A stretch of DNA of 15,190 bases from Candidatus Puniceispirillum sp. (GCA_016780525.1 JADHLR010000025.1:1-15190); one strand, 5' to 3'; shown: positions 1 to 7,589, numbered from the stretch's first letter. Notes: a model not told the origin generated them from the sequence alone. Translations and numbers: made by a program.

Positions 1-782
1 CGCACAATGTTGATGAAGCCTTTTTCAAAAATCCGCGGCATAAGGCCAAAAACCCGTATCAACCGGTATTTGACGAGGCCGCAGATTTCGTTGTCGAACT
101 GTTGCAGGCATATGACACCAAACAGGTCAATGATCTGACAAAATTATCCGATATGCGCTTTGCTGCCAGCTTTTCTGAAGATGCGTTTGCCGAACATATG
201 GAAACCAAACAGGGCCGGGTAATTTTGACCAGCCTGCCAAGCGAAGAAGATAGTCTGTATCAGAAAGTGCGCGCGATCCGCGTTCGCGATCAGCTTTTCG
301 TTGATGAATTGCAAACTGACTATGAACAGTTTGCCGCAAAAATCGCCCCAACCCACCGTCTCTGGCAAGAGCAGACACTTACCGAACTTCAGGCCCAGCG
401 TCAGGCCAAAAAAGACGCCACAAAAGCCGCTGTCGGCGCGGCGCTTATGCTGGGACTGGCCATTGCCGCCGGTCAATCTGCCTATGATAACAACTATGAT
501 CCGGTTGGTGACACGCTGGCGGCGACCGCCATGGTTGGCGCCGGTGTTGTTGGTATTGGGCTTGTCGGCGATGCCGTTAAAAGTTCTGAAGAAGCCAAAA
601 TGCATAATGAGCTAATCAAGGAGCTTGGTGACTCAATTGAAATTGATTTGGCGCCAAAAGTCGTTGCTTTTGAGGAAAAAGAACAACAGCTTGTCGGCAA
701 TGCAAAAGAGCAGTTTGCGCAATGGCGGAGGTTTTTGAAAACCATTTACGAGCTGGAAAAAACCCCGGCGAAGACATTATAG
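1..782 (+). CDS. Hypothetical membrane-associated protein, 5' truncated by window edge
   Basis: The reading frame is open from base 3 (first complete codon CAC) to the TAG at 780-782, so the true start lies outside the window; the first usable start inside it is only a TTG at 102. About 259 residues are visible. The N-terminal part is polar and charged. A helical, charged segment is followed by a Gly/Ala-rich hydrophobic stretch (roughly codons 140-185 of the visible frame) that could be two short membrane or glycine-zipper helices, containing pieces such as GAALMLGLAIAAG and VGAGVVGIGLVGDAV. A charged helical tail follows. I do not recognise the family. It lies 34 nt upstream of the next gene on the same strand, so it probably belongs to the PEGA/TolQ/vWA operon. 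Whether it is an envelope component is inference from context. Confidence 0.75.
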   Translation, partial: HNVDEAFFKNPRHKAKNPYQPVFDEAADFVVELLQAYDTKQVNDLTKLSDMRFAASFSEDAFAEHMETKQGRVILTSLPSEEDSLYQKVRAIRVRDQLFVDELQTDYEQFAAKIAPTHRLWQEQTLTELQAQRQAKKDATKAAVGAALMLGLAIAAGQSAYDNNYDPVGDTLAATAMVGAGVVGIGLVGDAVKSSEEAKMHNELIKELGDSIEIDLAPKVVAFEEKEQQLVGNAKEQFAQWRRFLKTIYELEKTPAKTL

Positions 783-816
783 CCCCGTCGCCGGAATAGA
801 TTTTTAAGGGGAAATA

Positions 817-2295
817 ATGTCCAATTCGGATCTGCTCATTGCCCAGCTTCAGCGCCGAAACCGCATCATCTTTGGCAGCATGATCGGCGGCATTGCGGTG
901 CTTGCCCTTGTGCTGGGCTTTTTCCTGCTGACCATCCCGACCAACACACCGCCAGTGCCAGCCAGCAATTCAGATTCGAGCGATACAGAGGCGAGCGATA
1001 CAAAGTCGGCGGCTACCAACCCGCCAGATAATGCAGACCTACCGCCGACAGTCGAAGCATCGCCTGAAGACAAACAGAATTTCCTTGCAGCGGTGGAAAT
1101 TTTCAACACCGACATCAAAGCAAAAATGGCCGCCTATCCTGCGCTTGCGGCGACACCTGCCTATCTCGATCTGATCAGCCAGCTTGAGGCAGATATGGTC
1201 AGCCTGACAGGCCAAAACCGCTATAAAGACGCGACAAGCCTGCTGGCCAATACCGCGATGACGGTAAATAGCTGGATGGCGGCAGAGCTGGATAAATTTC
1301 AGCAATTGATCGGCGACGCCGATACCGCATGGCAGAATAAGACGCTGACACAGCTGGCCGGGATTCTGGCCAGAGCCAGCGCCATCTATACCGGACATCC
1401 CGCGCCGCTTGATCATTACCGGGGGTTGGCGGCTGACTGGCCTGCGGTCAGCGCCGCCCTGCAACGCGCCAACAAGGCGCAGGTCGAAAACAAGCCGGCC
1501 GATGAACTAAAAGCCTTGCAGGAAATCGCCACGCTTCGCCATGATATTGCCGGTCTGAACGACAGAATAACGGCCGTTGGCCAGCGGCTGCATCAGCAGC
1601 GCGTTGATCAGTTGCTGAACCAAATCGCCCAGGCATTGACAAAAGGGGATGCCGGCGTGGCAGGTAAAGCGCTGCGCCAATTGCGGTCGCTCGACCCGCA
1701 AACGCCGGAAATTCCAAAACTTCAGGCTGATCTGGCGCAGCTTGAAGAAGACATCGCATTTGCTGTGGCGATGCGGGCGATGGATCAATTCGCCGCGGCC
1801 GATAAATGGGCCGAGGCATATGAAGTGGCCGCAGCCAACCAAAAACAGTTCCAAAACTATGAAAAATTTCAGCAACGCGCCAATTTTGTCGGACGGGTGC
1901 ATAATCTGATCAGCAGCAGCGCCAAGATGCTTGCCGCGCCTGATCTATTGATCAGATCATCGACGCAAAAACTGGCGGCAGAGCTGATTGCCGATGCCGC
2001 AACAACGCAATCTTTCAGCCCGACATTAACAAGGCAGCGGGCGGCGCTGGAGGCCATGTTGCAAGACTACACAACCCCGCTTGAAATTATTGTGCTGTCT
2101 GATACCCATACGTTTGTTGAGGTAAAATCAGTGGGGCAAGTTGGCTCGGTGGCGGAAAAAACCATTCAGCTGCTTCCCGGCGATTATGTTTTTGAGGGCA
2201 AGCGAAAAGGCTTTGTCACAATCCGCGTACCGGTGGCGCTGCGCCCCGGTGATTCAGGCAAAAGGATCTCGGTGATTGCAGATGAACAGATTTGA
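817..2295 (+). CDS. Single-pass membrane protein with helical-repeat middle and PEGA-like C-terminal domain
   Basis: This 492-residue protein starts at ATG 817, supported by AAGGGGA at 806-812. Residues 1-16 are polar with an arginine pair, and residues 17-39 form one transmembrane helix (IGGIAVLALVLGFFLLTI). A Ser/Thr/Asp/Pro-rich linker runs from about 40 to 83. From about 84 to 415 the chain is Ala/Leu/Gln-rich and helical, resembling TPR or coiled-coil scaffolds, although I cannot assign individual repeats. The last 70 residues switch to beta-type sequence ending in LLPGDYVFEGKRKGFVTIRV, which has the LxPGxYxxxxxxxGY/F signature of PEGA domains. The topology suggests a short cytoplasmic tail and a large periplasmic part. 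The 3' end overlaps the next gene by 14 nt, so the two are probably translationally coupled. The biochemical function is unknown; a scaffold role is inferred. Confidence 0.85.
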   Translation: MSNSDLLIAQLQRRNRIIFGSMIGGIAVLALVLGFFLLTIPTNTPPVPASNSDSSDTEASDTKSAATNPPDNADLPPTVEASPEDKQNFLAAVEIFNTDIKAKMAAYPALAATPAYLDLISQLEADMVSLTGQNRYKDATSLLANTAMTVNSWMAAELDKFQQLIGDADTAWQNKTLTQLAGILARASAIYTGHPAPLDHYRGLAADWPAVSAALQRANKAQVENKPADELKALQEIATLRHDIAGLNDRITAVGQRLHQQRVDQLLNQIAQALTKGDAGVAGKALRQLRSLDPQTPEIPKLQADLAQLEEDIAFAVAMRAMDQFAAADKWAEAYEVAAANQKQFQNYEKFQQRANFVGRVHNLISSSAKMLAAPDLLIRSSTQKLAAELIADAATTQSFSPTLTRQRAALEAMLQDYTTPLEIIVLSDTHTFVEVKSVGQVGSVAEKTIQLLPGDYVFEGKRKGFVTIRVPVALRPGDSGKRISVIADEQI

Positions 2296-4255
2296 TGAGG
2301 AGCTCCGACAGGCCGCGCGGCGCAAGCGCAATGCCGCCGCCATCGCCAGCCTTGTATTTGTGACATTCGGCCTGATACTTGCCGGCTATTTCCTGTCCTT
2401 TCGCAGCCTGTCAATCGAGGTGCGGCCGGAACAGGCCAGACAGAGCAGCGTCATCAGCATCGCCGATGGGCTGGCTCTGTCATTCGCCAATCGCATTTAT
2501 GCCTTGTCCGATACGGCGCGGCTCAGCATTTCTGCGGCAAAATATCAGACCGCTGAACTGACCGTTTCTGACACTGACTTTGGCACCGATATGACGGTTA
2601 TTTTGCTACCAAAGCCGGGCATGTTACGCGCCGCCGTGACGCCGTCAACACCGGTCAACTGGTATCTGAACGGGCAATTTACCAGCCAGTCCAGCACCCT
2701 CGATACCGAACTTGCCCCCGGTGATTACCAGCTTGCCGTGACCTCTGATTATCATGAAAAGGTTGAACGCAGCGTCACCATCTCGGCAGCGCAAGACACC
2801 ATCCTGTCTATCGATATTCCGGTGATTACCGGCATTTTGCGGGCAGCGATGACACCGCCCGGTGAGATAAGCGTCGATGGGGTGCCGGTCGATAGCACCG
2901 CCGCCATTACGCTTGGCCCCGGCCCCCACCAGATTGAGGTGTCCGCCGCCGGCTATCAGCCGGTCACCGACCAGATTATCGTCACACAGGCACAGCGCGA
3001 GTTTACCCGCGCATATAACCTGCAACCGCAGCCTGTCCGCATCCGTCATCAATTGGCCCCGGCGGCGGGCAGTCTATTCGTCAATGGCAAACGGCTGGAT
3101 ATCAGCCAGGACGTTATTTCGGTTCCCTATCGCCAATCGATTGAAATCGAATACAGCAAGCCCGGATTTACCACCCAACGCCAGTCGCTGGCCGTATCCC
3201 CCGGCGAGACAGTGACAGTTGCGCTCACACTGCCGCCCGAATTTGTCGATATCACGGTCACTGCCAATGTGACCGCAGAGGTTTATCTTGACGGACAGGC
3301 TTTCGGGCCAACTCCTTTACAACTCTCTGTGCCGGCGCTGCCAGCCACGCTTGAGCTGCGCGCCGATGGGTATGAGAGCGCCAGAAAATCGATCACCCCC
3401 AAAGCGGATCAACCACAAACACATGATTTCACCCTGATCACCACCGCTGTCGCAAAATTACGCAACGCACCACGAATCTACACAAATTCTAGTGGTATTG
3501 AGCTGCAGCTGGTTCAACCGAAAAATGCACAATTTCAGATGGGCGGCAAACGTTCTGAAACTGGCCAGCGGGCCAATGAATTTATCCGCAACATTGAACT
3601 GCAGCGGCCATTCTATGTCGCCCTGCATGAACTGACCGAAAAACAGTTTTATGGCAAAGGCAGCCGTCTGCCGGTGGTGAATCTGCGCTGGGAACAGGTG
3701 GCGATTTACTGTAATGAGCTGAGCGCGAGCGAAGGGTTAACGCCGTTTTATCGCACAAAAAACGGCCGGATCACTGGCTTTGACGCGGCGGCTGATGGCT
3801 ATCGGTTGATATCCGAGGCCGAATGGGAATTTCTCGCACGCGCCTATCGCCGGCCCAAACAAACGATCTTTCCATGGGGTGACGATGCCGTGGTGCCGCC
3901 GCAAATTGGTAATCTGGCGGGGGATCAGGCGAGACCCGCCTCAAACAGCTATATTCCCGGCTATCAGGATGGTTTCAGCGGGTTAGCACCCGTCAAATCA
4001 TTCCCGGCAGACCAGTCAGGGTTATTTGATATGGTTGGCAATGCCAGCGAATGGACGCATGACTCCTACGGGTTTGAACCGCCACTGCGCGATGATGTCG
4101 AGCAAGACCCGCTTGGCGAATACCGCGCCGGAGCGCATGTGATTAAAGGGGCTAATTTCAAATCGGCAAGCCGTACCGAGTTGCGCGCCGCATTTCGTGA
4201 CGGCAGTGACGCACCGCGCGACGATGTCGGATTTCGGCTTGCGCGCTATCTATAA
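2282..4255 (+). CDS. PEGA-repeat protein with C-terminal SUMF1/FGE-like domain lacking catalytic cysteines
   Basis: This 657-residue protein starts at ATG 2282, inside the end of the preceding gene. A TTG at 2276 in the same frame sits closer to AAGGA (2262-2266), so the start could be two codons earlier. A basic N-terminus (RRKR) precedes one transmembrane helix at about 18-39. Four PEGA-like beta repeats follow at roughly 113-168, 184-238, 251-318 and 321-385, each with motifs like VDGVPV...LGPGPHQIEVSAAGY. Residues ~403-657 resemble the formylglycine-generating-enzyme/SUMF1 fold: an MGG start, YRLISEAEWEFLARA, FPWGDD, DMVGNASEW and a terminal DDVGFRLARYL. FGE enzymes have a catalytic cysteine pair near the GGS...GFR tail; here that stretch has none and the protein's only cysteine is Cys477. 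It is therefore probably a binding or structural domain rather than a sulfatase-activating oxidase. Confidence 0.88.
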   Translation: MNRFDEELRQAARRKRNAAAIASLVFVTFGLILAGYFLSFRSLSIEVRPEQARQSSVISIADGLALSFANRIYALSDTARLSISAAKYQTAELTVSDTDFGTDMTVILLPKPGMLRAAVTPSTPVNWYLNGQFTSQSSTLDTELAPGDYQLAVTSDYHEKVERSVTISAAQDTILSIDIPVITGILRAAMTPPGEISVDGVPVDSTAAITLGPGPHQIEVSAAGYQPVTDQIIVTQAQREFTRAYNLQPQPVRIRHQLAPAAGSLFVNGKRLDISQDVISVPYRQSIEIEYSKPGFTTQRQSLAVSPGETVTVALTLPPEFVDITVTANVTAEVYLDGQAFGPTPLQLSVPALPATLELRADGYESARKSITPKADQPQTHDFTLITTAVAKLRNAPRIYTNSSGIELQLVQPKNAQFQMGGKRSETGQRANEFIRNIELQRPFYVALHELTEKQFYGKGSRLPVVNLRWEQVAIYCNELSASEGLTPFYRTKNGRITGFDAAADGYRLISEAEWEFLARAYRRPKQTIFPWGDDAVVPPQIGNLAGDQARPASNSYIPGYQDGFSGLAPVKSFPADQSGLFDMVGNASEWTHDSYGFEPPLRDDVEQDPLGEYRAGAHVIKGANFKSASRTELRAAFRDGSDAPRDDVGFRLARYL

Positions 4256-4305
4256 GGGCAGATTTTTGCTATGCTGAAAACACGCTAAGCAGAGCAGAAA
4301 AAAGC

Positions 4306-4319
4306 TGATGCGTGCATCA
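4306..4319. repeat. 14-bp palindrome upstream of small ORF
   Basis: TGATGCGTGCATCA is two perfect 6-nt arms around a GT dinucleotide. It sits in the 80-nt gap (4256-4335) between the SUMF1-like gene and the 38-residue gene, the longest gap in this operon. It could be a protein-binding site or a short RNA hairpin near the ribosome binding site. It has no T-tract, so it is not a terminator. A palindrome this short can also occur by chance. Confidence 0.3.
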
Positions 4320-4335
4320 TGTTTGTGAGGCCAAA

Positions 4336-4452
4336 ATGCGAAAATTCTTAATGCTGATGCTATTGGGCATGGTTGTCGCCGGCGCCGCAGGCGTTGTCTA
4401 TGCGGCAAAAATCAAAGTTGGCACAGCCGTGACATTTCCGGTGGATATTTAA
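4336..4452 (+). CDS. 38-residue single-helix membrane peptide, coupled to the TolQ-like gene
   Basis: This short open frame begins at ATG 4336, five bases after TGAGG (4326-4330), and ends at TAA 4450-4452. The last A of its stop codon is the first A of the next gene's ATG (TAATG), a classic translational-coupling arrangement. The peptide has a basic start (MRKF), then a hydrophobic stretch (LMLMLLGMVVAGAAGVVYAA) and a short polar tail ending FPVDI. The stretch reads either as a transmembrane helix or as a signal peptide with possible cleavage after VYAA, which would release only about 14 residues. I do not recognise the family. Good ribosome binding site, coupling and membrane character support it as real; a role as a small accessory subunit of the channel complex is inference. 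Confidence 0.65.
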   Translation: MRKFLMLMLLGMVVAGAAGVVYAAKIKVGTAVTFPVDI

Positions 4453-5219
4453 TGGGACAGACAATCAAAGGGTTAATCGCGCTAAGCGTCTCAACCATTG
4501 TTGTGCACGCCATCTACACCATTATCATTCGTCCAAAGGCGATGATGATGGAAGCCCTGGCAGCGCAGGGTCAGCCCGAAATGACCCGCTCGATCTGGAT
4601 TATCCTGAAAGATTTTGAACAGGAAGTCTGTTTGATTTTGATGTTCTGGGCGATGTTCCTGATCTTCGATAAGATCATGCAAATCACCAAAAGCAGTTTT
4701 TTATTTAATGTCGATTTTCTCAAAGATAATGATTTGTCGCAGCCCAGTATAAAGCTGGCGCTTGATGATCTTGACGCGATGAAACGCGATCTTGCTGATG
4801 CCCCGCTGATCCGCGTCTTGCGATCAAGCCTGCGGCGGTTTCTGGTGGCTGGCGATATTCATTCAGCCTCGGAAGTTGTCGAGAGCGAATGCGCCGCGCT
4901 GGCGAATAAGAATGAAGCCGAAAATTCAATGATCCGCTATTTGATCTGGGCGGTGCCATCGATTGGATTTATCGGCACAGTGCGCGGTATTGGCGAGGCA
5001 TTGTCACGCGCTGACGAGGCCCTTGCCGGCGATATTTCCGGCATGACAGGCAGCCTTGGTGTGGCGTTTAATTCGACGCTGGTGGCATTAATCATCAGCA
5101 TTGTGTTGATGTTTTTGCTGCACCAATTGCAAAGATTGCAGGATAGTCTGATTGTCTCGGTCAATGATTATCTGCAGAAAAACGTATTGGACCGGCTGAG
5201 CAAAGCCAATAGTAGCTGA
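4452..5219 (+). CDS. MotA/TolQ/ExbB-family proton channel subunit
   Basis: This 255-residue membrane protein has the TolQ/ExbB/MotA layout: helices at about 7-27, 57-77, 160-182 and 203-224, with a cytoplasmic loop of about 80 residues between the second and third. The third helix carries GFIGTVRGIGEAL, matching the TolQ/ExbB GxxGTVxGI signature, and the region before the fourth has GMTGSLGVAFNSTLVAL, the usual small-residue and Thr-rich channel face. In this family a ring of these subunits surrounds TolR/ExbD/MotB-type helices and converts ion flow into movement. The two genes immediately downstream encode proteins with a TolR/ExbD-like helix, which supports a channel-complex assignment. Divergence from canonical TolQ and the absence of tolR/A/B/pal argue against the housekeeping Tol system. 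The start overlaps the preceding stop by one base. The family call is firm; the cargo is unknown. Confidence 0.9.
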   Translation: MGQTIKGLIALSVSTIVVHAIYTIIIRPKAMMMEALAAQGQPEMTRSIWIILKDFEQEVCLILMFWAMFLIFDKIMQITKSSFLFNVDFLKDNDLSQPSIKLALDDLDAMKRDLADAPLIRVLRSSLRRFLVAGDIHSASEVVESECAALANKNEAENSMIRYLIWAVPSIGFIGTVRGIGEALSRADEALAGDISGMTGSLGVAFNSTLVALIISIVLMFLLHQLQRLQDSLIVSVNDYLQKNVLDRLSKANSS

Positions 5220-5224
5220 CCATC

Positions 5225-6292
5225 ATGCGCCGCACCGAAACCTCAACATTGGCCTTCCTTGATGTGATGGCGTGCGGGTTGGGTGCGGTGATCCTTATTC
5301 TTGTCGTGCTCAAGCAACAGGCACCGATTGAAGCGGCACCGCAGCCGGAAAACAGCATCAGCACCGAACAGATGCAGGCCGATCTCGATCGCCTGCAGGG
5401 CGAGCTGGACGAATTGCAGGCAGCGCGTGCCGCCAGCCAAAGCGATCTGCAAGCGCAAACAGACCGTGTGGCAAAGATGACTGCCGCCGTCGAAGCGACC
5501 AGCACAGATCTGGCAGCGGCCAGCGCAGAAACCGACGCGCTGGATCAATCGATCAATGCCGCGACAGCTGAACTGGCAAGCCAGCAGCAAGCGGTGCCCC
5601 CAGATGCCATCGATACGCGGCGCACAACCCAACCGCAATATCTTGTTGGCATGAAGGTGACCGGCAAAAAAATTATCATTCTTCTTGACCGTAGCGCATC
5701 GATGACGGCCCGCAGCTTGTTGCAGATCGTGCAATATAAGGCCGGCCCGGCGGCGGCCCGACGCAGCGCCGAAAAATGGTTGAATGCGCAAAACGCCGTT
5801 TGGTGGCTGACCGCCCGCGCACCGGCACAATCAAGGCTGCAAATCGCATCCTTCAGCGACACCACCAATTTTCACACGGACAATTGGGTAAGCGCCACCG
5901 ATAGCACCGCTCTGGCGGCGTTAAAGGCAAAGATGGCGCCGCTTGTCCCAGAGGGCAGCACCAATCTGCAAGCCGCGGTTGAAGCAGCGATGAAAGCTGG
6001 CGCCGACAGCATCTACATTATCACTGATGGTTTGCCGACCGCCGCGCCCGGCGGACAACGGCTGTTCGGGCTGGATGGGTGCGGCAGCAAATTATTCAGC
6101 CGCAAACAAGTCACCGGCAAATGCCGTGTCAGCCTGTTTCAGCGCACGGTGGCCACCGCCACCGGCAAACCGGTTCGCATTTCAATTGTGCTGATGCCGC
6201 TGGAAGGTGATCCGGATGCGGCACCGCTATTTTCCAAATGGGCGTTAAGCAAGGGCGGCGTCATGCTGAGCGCGGCAAAGGACTGGCCATGA
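5225..6292 (+). CDS. TolR/ExbD-like membrane anchor fused to a von Willebrand A domain (first paralogue)
   Basis: The 355-residue product begins at ATG 5225, five bases after the TolQ-like stop. Residues 9-29 are one transmembrane helix, LAFLDVMACGLGAVILILVV. Its FLDV matches the start of the ExbD/TolR helix (F/L-I/L-D-V), whose Asp is the proton carrier, so Asp13 is the candidate here. Residues ~45-125 are a heptad-like coiled coil rich in Gln, Ala and Asp. A vWA domain begins near 150: beta strand KIIILLDRSASM gives the DxSxS metal site (Asp155, Ser157, Ser159), followed by Thr246 in GSTNLQAA and Asp268 in IITDGLP, so the MIDAS site looks complete. By TolR analogy the vWA would be periplasmic. 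It overlaps the next paralogue by 4 nt (ATGA). The binding partner of the vWA domain is unknown. Confidence 0.88.
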   Translation: MRRTETSTLAFLDVMACGLGAVILILVVLKQQAPIEAAPQPENSISTEQMQADLDRLQGELDELQAARAASQSDLQAQTDRVAKMTAAVEATSTDLAAASAETDALDQSINAATAELASQQQAVPPDAIDTRRTTQPQYLVGMKVTGKKIIILLDRSASMTARSLLQIVQYKAGPAAARRSAEKWLNAQNAVWWLTARAPAQSRLQIASFSDTTNFHTDNWVSATDSTALAALKAKMAPLVPEGSTNLQAAVEAAMKAGADSIYIITDGLPTAAPGGQRLFGLDGCGSKLFSRKQVTGKCRVSLFQRTVATATGKPVRISIVLMPLEGDPDAAPLFSKWALSKGGVMLSAAKDWP

Positions 6293-7251
6293 GCAAAGCC
6301 CCGATAACCGCCCAGCGGCGCGATAAAGCGGATGTCTTCAGTCTGGCATTTCTGGATATTATATCCTGTGGCTTTGGCGCGGTCGTGGTGCTGATCCTTA
6401 TTTTTAAGTTTGACCCGTTTCCTGATGATACAGCCACGCCGACCCAGCAGACCGACAATGCTGCCGCCTTTGCCAAAATAGTCGCCGAGGCCGAACTCAG
6501 CAAAAATACGGCAGAGGAAAAAACCGCCCTGGAACAATTGGCGTCTGCCCGGGCTGCGAATGACAGCAGCTATCAGGATCTGCAACAGCGGCTGGAAAAA
6601 CTGCGCAAAAAACTGGCCATAGCAGAGGCCAGCAATACAGAAAAACAACAGCAACTGGCAGCGCTGCAAAACCAGATCGAACAAGTCACAGTCGCAGGTG
6701 CCACAACCACGGCACCGGCAGATCGTGACGAAGAGGCGGGCGGCATTCTGGTCGATCGCGATTATGTTATTTTTATCGTCGATACATCGGGCAGCATGCG
6801 CGAAATCTGGGGCCGCGTCGCCGACCGTATGACAGTGCTGTTGGAACAGCACCCGCGGGTCAAAGGCATTCAGGTGATGAATGATAGTGGCAGTTATCTT
6901 ATTTCGGCCTATGCCAAACGCTGGATTACCGACACCCCGAAAATGCGGGAACGTATTTTAAAAATATTCAATCTGTGGTCGGCCGCATCGAACAGCAGTC
7001 CGGCTGAAGGGTTGGAGCGCGCCCTGATAGATTTTCAGTCGTCAACCCAAAATATGTCAATCTATGTATTGGGCGACGATTATTCCGGCGGTGATTTTGA
7101 TGGGGTTATTGAAACTGTGCGCAGACTGAATACCGGTGGTGCCCGCATCAATGCGATCAATTTTATCAACCCAAGCGCATCGACCGACCGGTTTTCCATT
7201 TTGATGCGCGAAATTACCTTCGACAATAATGGCACGCTGATCACAATGTAA
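6289..7251 (+). CDS. TolR/ExbD-like membrane anchor fused to a von Willebrand A domain (second paralogue)
   Basis: I place the start at ATG 6289, which forms ATGA with the preceding stop and has AAAGGA at 6277-6282; an upstream in-frame ATG at 6238 lies inside the previous gene and has no comparable signal. The protein has 320 residues. After a charged tail, residues 19-39 form the helix LAFLDIISCGFGAVVVLILIF, with Asp23 in the place of the ExbD/TolR proton-carrying Asp. A coiled coil spans about 55-135. The vWA domain starts with YVIFIVDTSGSM (Asp165, Ser167, Ser169). The later metal-site positions are less standard: SNSSPAEGL stands where the Thr is expected, and YVLGDDYSGGD carries Asp263/Asp264. 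It is clearly paralogous to the preceding gene but diverged, which suggests a heteromeric complex rather than a recent duplication. It is the last gene of the plus-strand run. Confidence 0.88.
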   Translation: MSKAPITAQRRDKADVFSLAFLDIISCGFGAVVVLILIFKFDPFPDDTATPTQQTDNAAAFAKIVAEAELSKNTAEEKTALEQLASARAANDSSYQDLQQRLEKLRKKLAIAEASNTEKQQQLAALQNQIEQVTVAGATTTAPADRDEEAGGILVDRDYVIFIVDTSGSMREIWGRVADRMTVLLEQHPRVKGIQVMNDSGSYLISAYAKRWITDTPKMRERILKIFNLWSAASNSSPAEGLERALIDFQSSTQNMSIYVLGDDYSGGDFDGVIETVRRLNTGGARINAINFINPSASTDRFSILMREITFDNNGTLITM

Positions 7252-7310
7252 CCGGATGCGGCTTGGCCCTTGACGCATTGGCATCTGACCCACTGGCATC
7301 ATACCGGCGG

Positions 7311-7535
7311 CTAATCGATATGGGTCAGCCGTCCATCTTTATACGCAGACCATAATTCCAGCAACATTTCCTCAACCTCGTCATTTGACAGAAATTGTGG
7401 CTTTTCCTCAAAACTGTCGAACACCTGCGTGATGAATTCTTCGGGTGACTGGCATTGTGGCAAAAGAACTTCAGCTTTATGCAGAAAAATATGAAGGTCG
7501 GTTGCCCATTTTTTGACTTCTTGATTGAACCGCAT
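7311..7535 (-). CDS. Small acidic hypothetical protein, 74 aa
   Basis: The frame runs from ATG at 7535 down to the stop at 7311. AAGGGG lies six bases upstream of the ATG on the minus strand, a strong ribosome binding site. The predicted protein is soluble, helical and acidic in its second half (SPEEFITQVFDSFEEKP, then NDEVEEMLLELWSAYKDG). There is no signal peptide or membrane helix. I do not recognise the family. It converges with the vWA operon (59 nt between stop codons) and reads away from the AT-rich region upstream. The ribosome binding site, protein-like composition and a plausible promoter make it likely to be real. Confidence 0.65.
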   Translation of the reverse strand: MRFNQEVKKWATDLHIFLHKAEVLLPQCQSPEEFITQVFDSFEEKPQFLSNDEVEEMLLELWSAYKDGRLTHID

Positions 7536-7589
7536 GCGATGCCCCTTGGTCTAAATCTATGAAAAAAAGCCGATTGCGTCTGGCCATTC

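Noticed and set aside
2282..4255. Active formylglycine-generating enzyme or ergothioneine EgtB
   Set aside because: The catalytic cysteine pair is missing, no sulfatase gene is nearby, and no EgtB-type histidine triad is evident.
6238..6288. Upstream start for the second vWA protein at ATG 6238
   Set aside because: It would add 17 residues wholly overlapping the previous gene; ATG 6289 has AAAGGA six bases upstream and an ATGA junction.
4452..7251. Zorya defence system (ZorA/ZorB) or canonical Tol-Pal or flagellar stator
   Set aside because: The partner proteins end in vWA domains rather than an OmpA-like peptidoglycan-binding domain, and there is no helicase or nuclease gene, tolA, tolB, pal or flagellar gene in the window.
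5225..7251. MoxR-type AAA ATPase/vWA or magnesium chelatase-like module
   Set aside because: The vWA proteins have no AAA domain partner in the window; their neighbour is an ion-channel subunit.
7252..7310. Terminator between the convergent vWA and 74-residue genes
   Set aside because: Short repeats of TGGCATC are present but no stable stem followed by a T-tract could be found.
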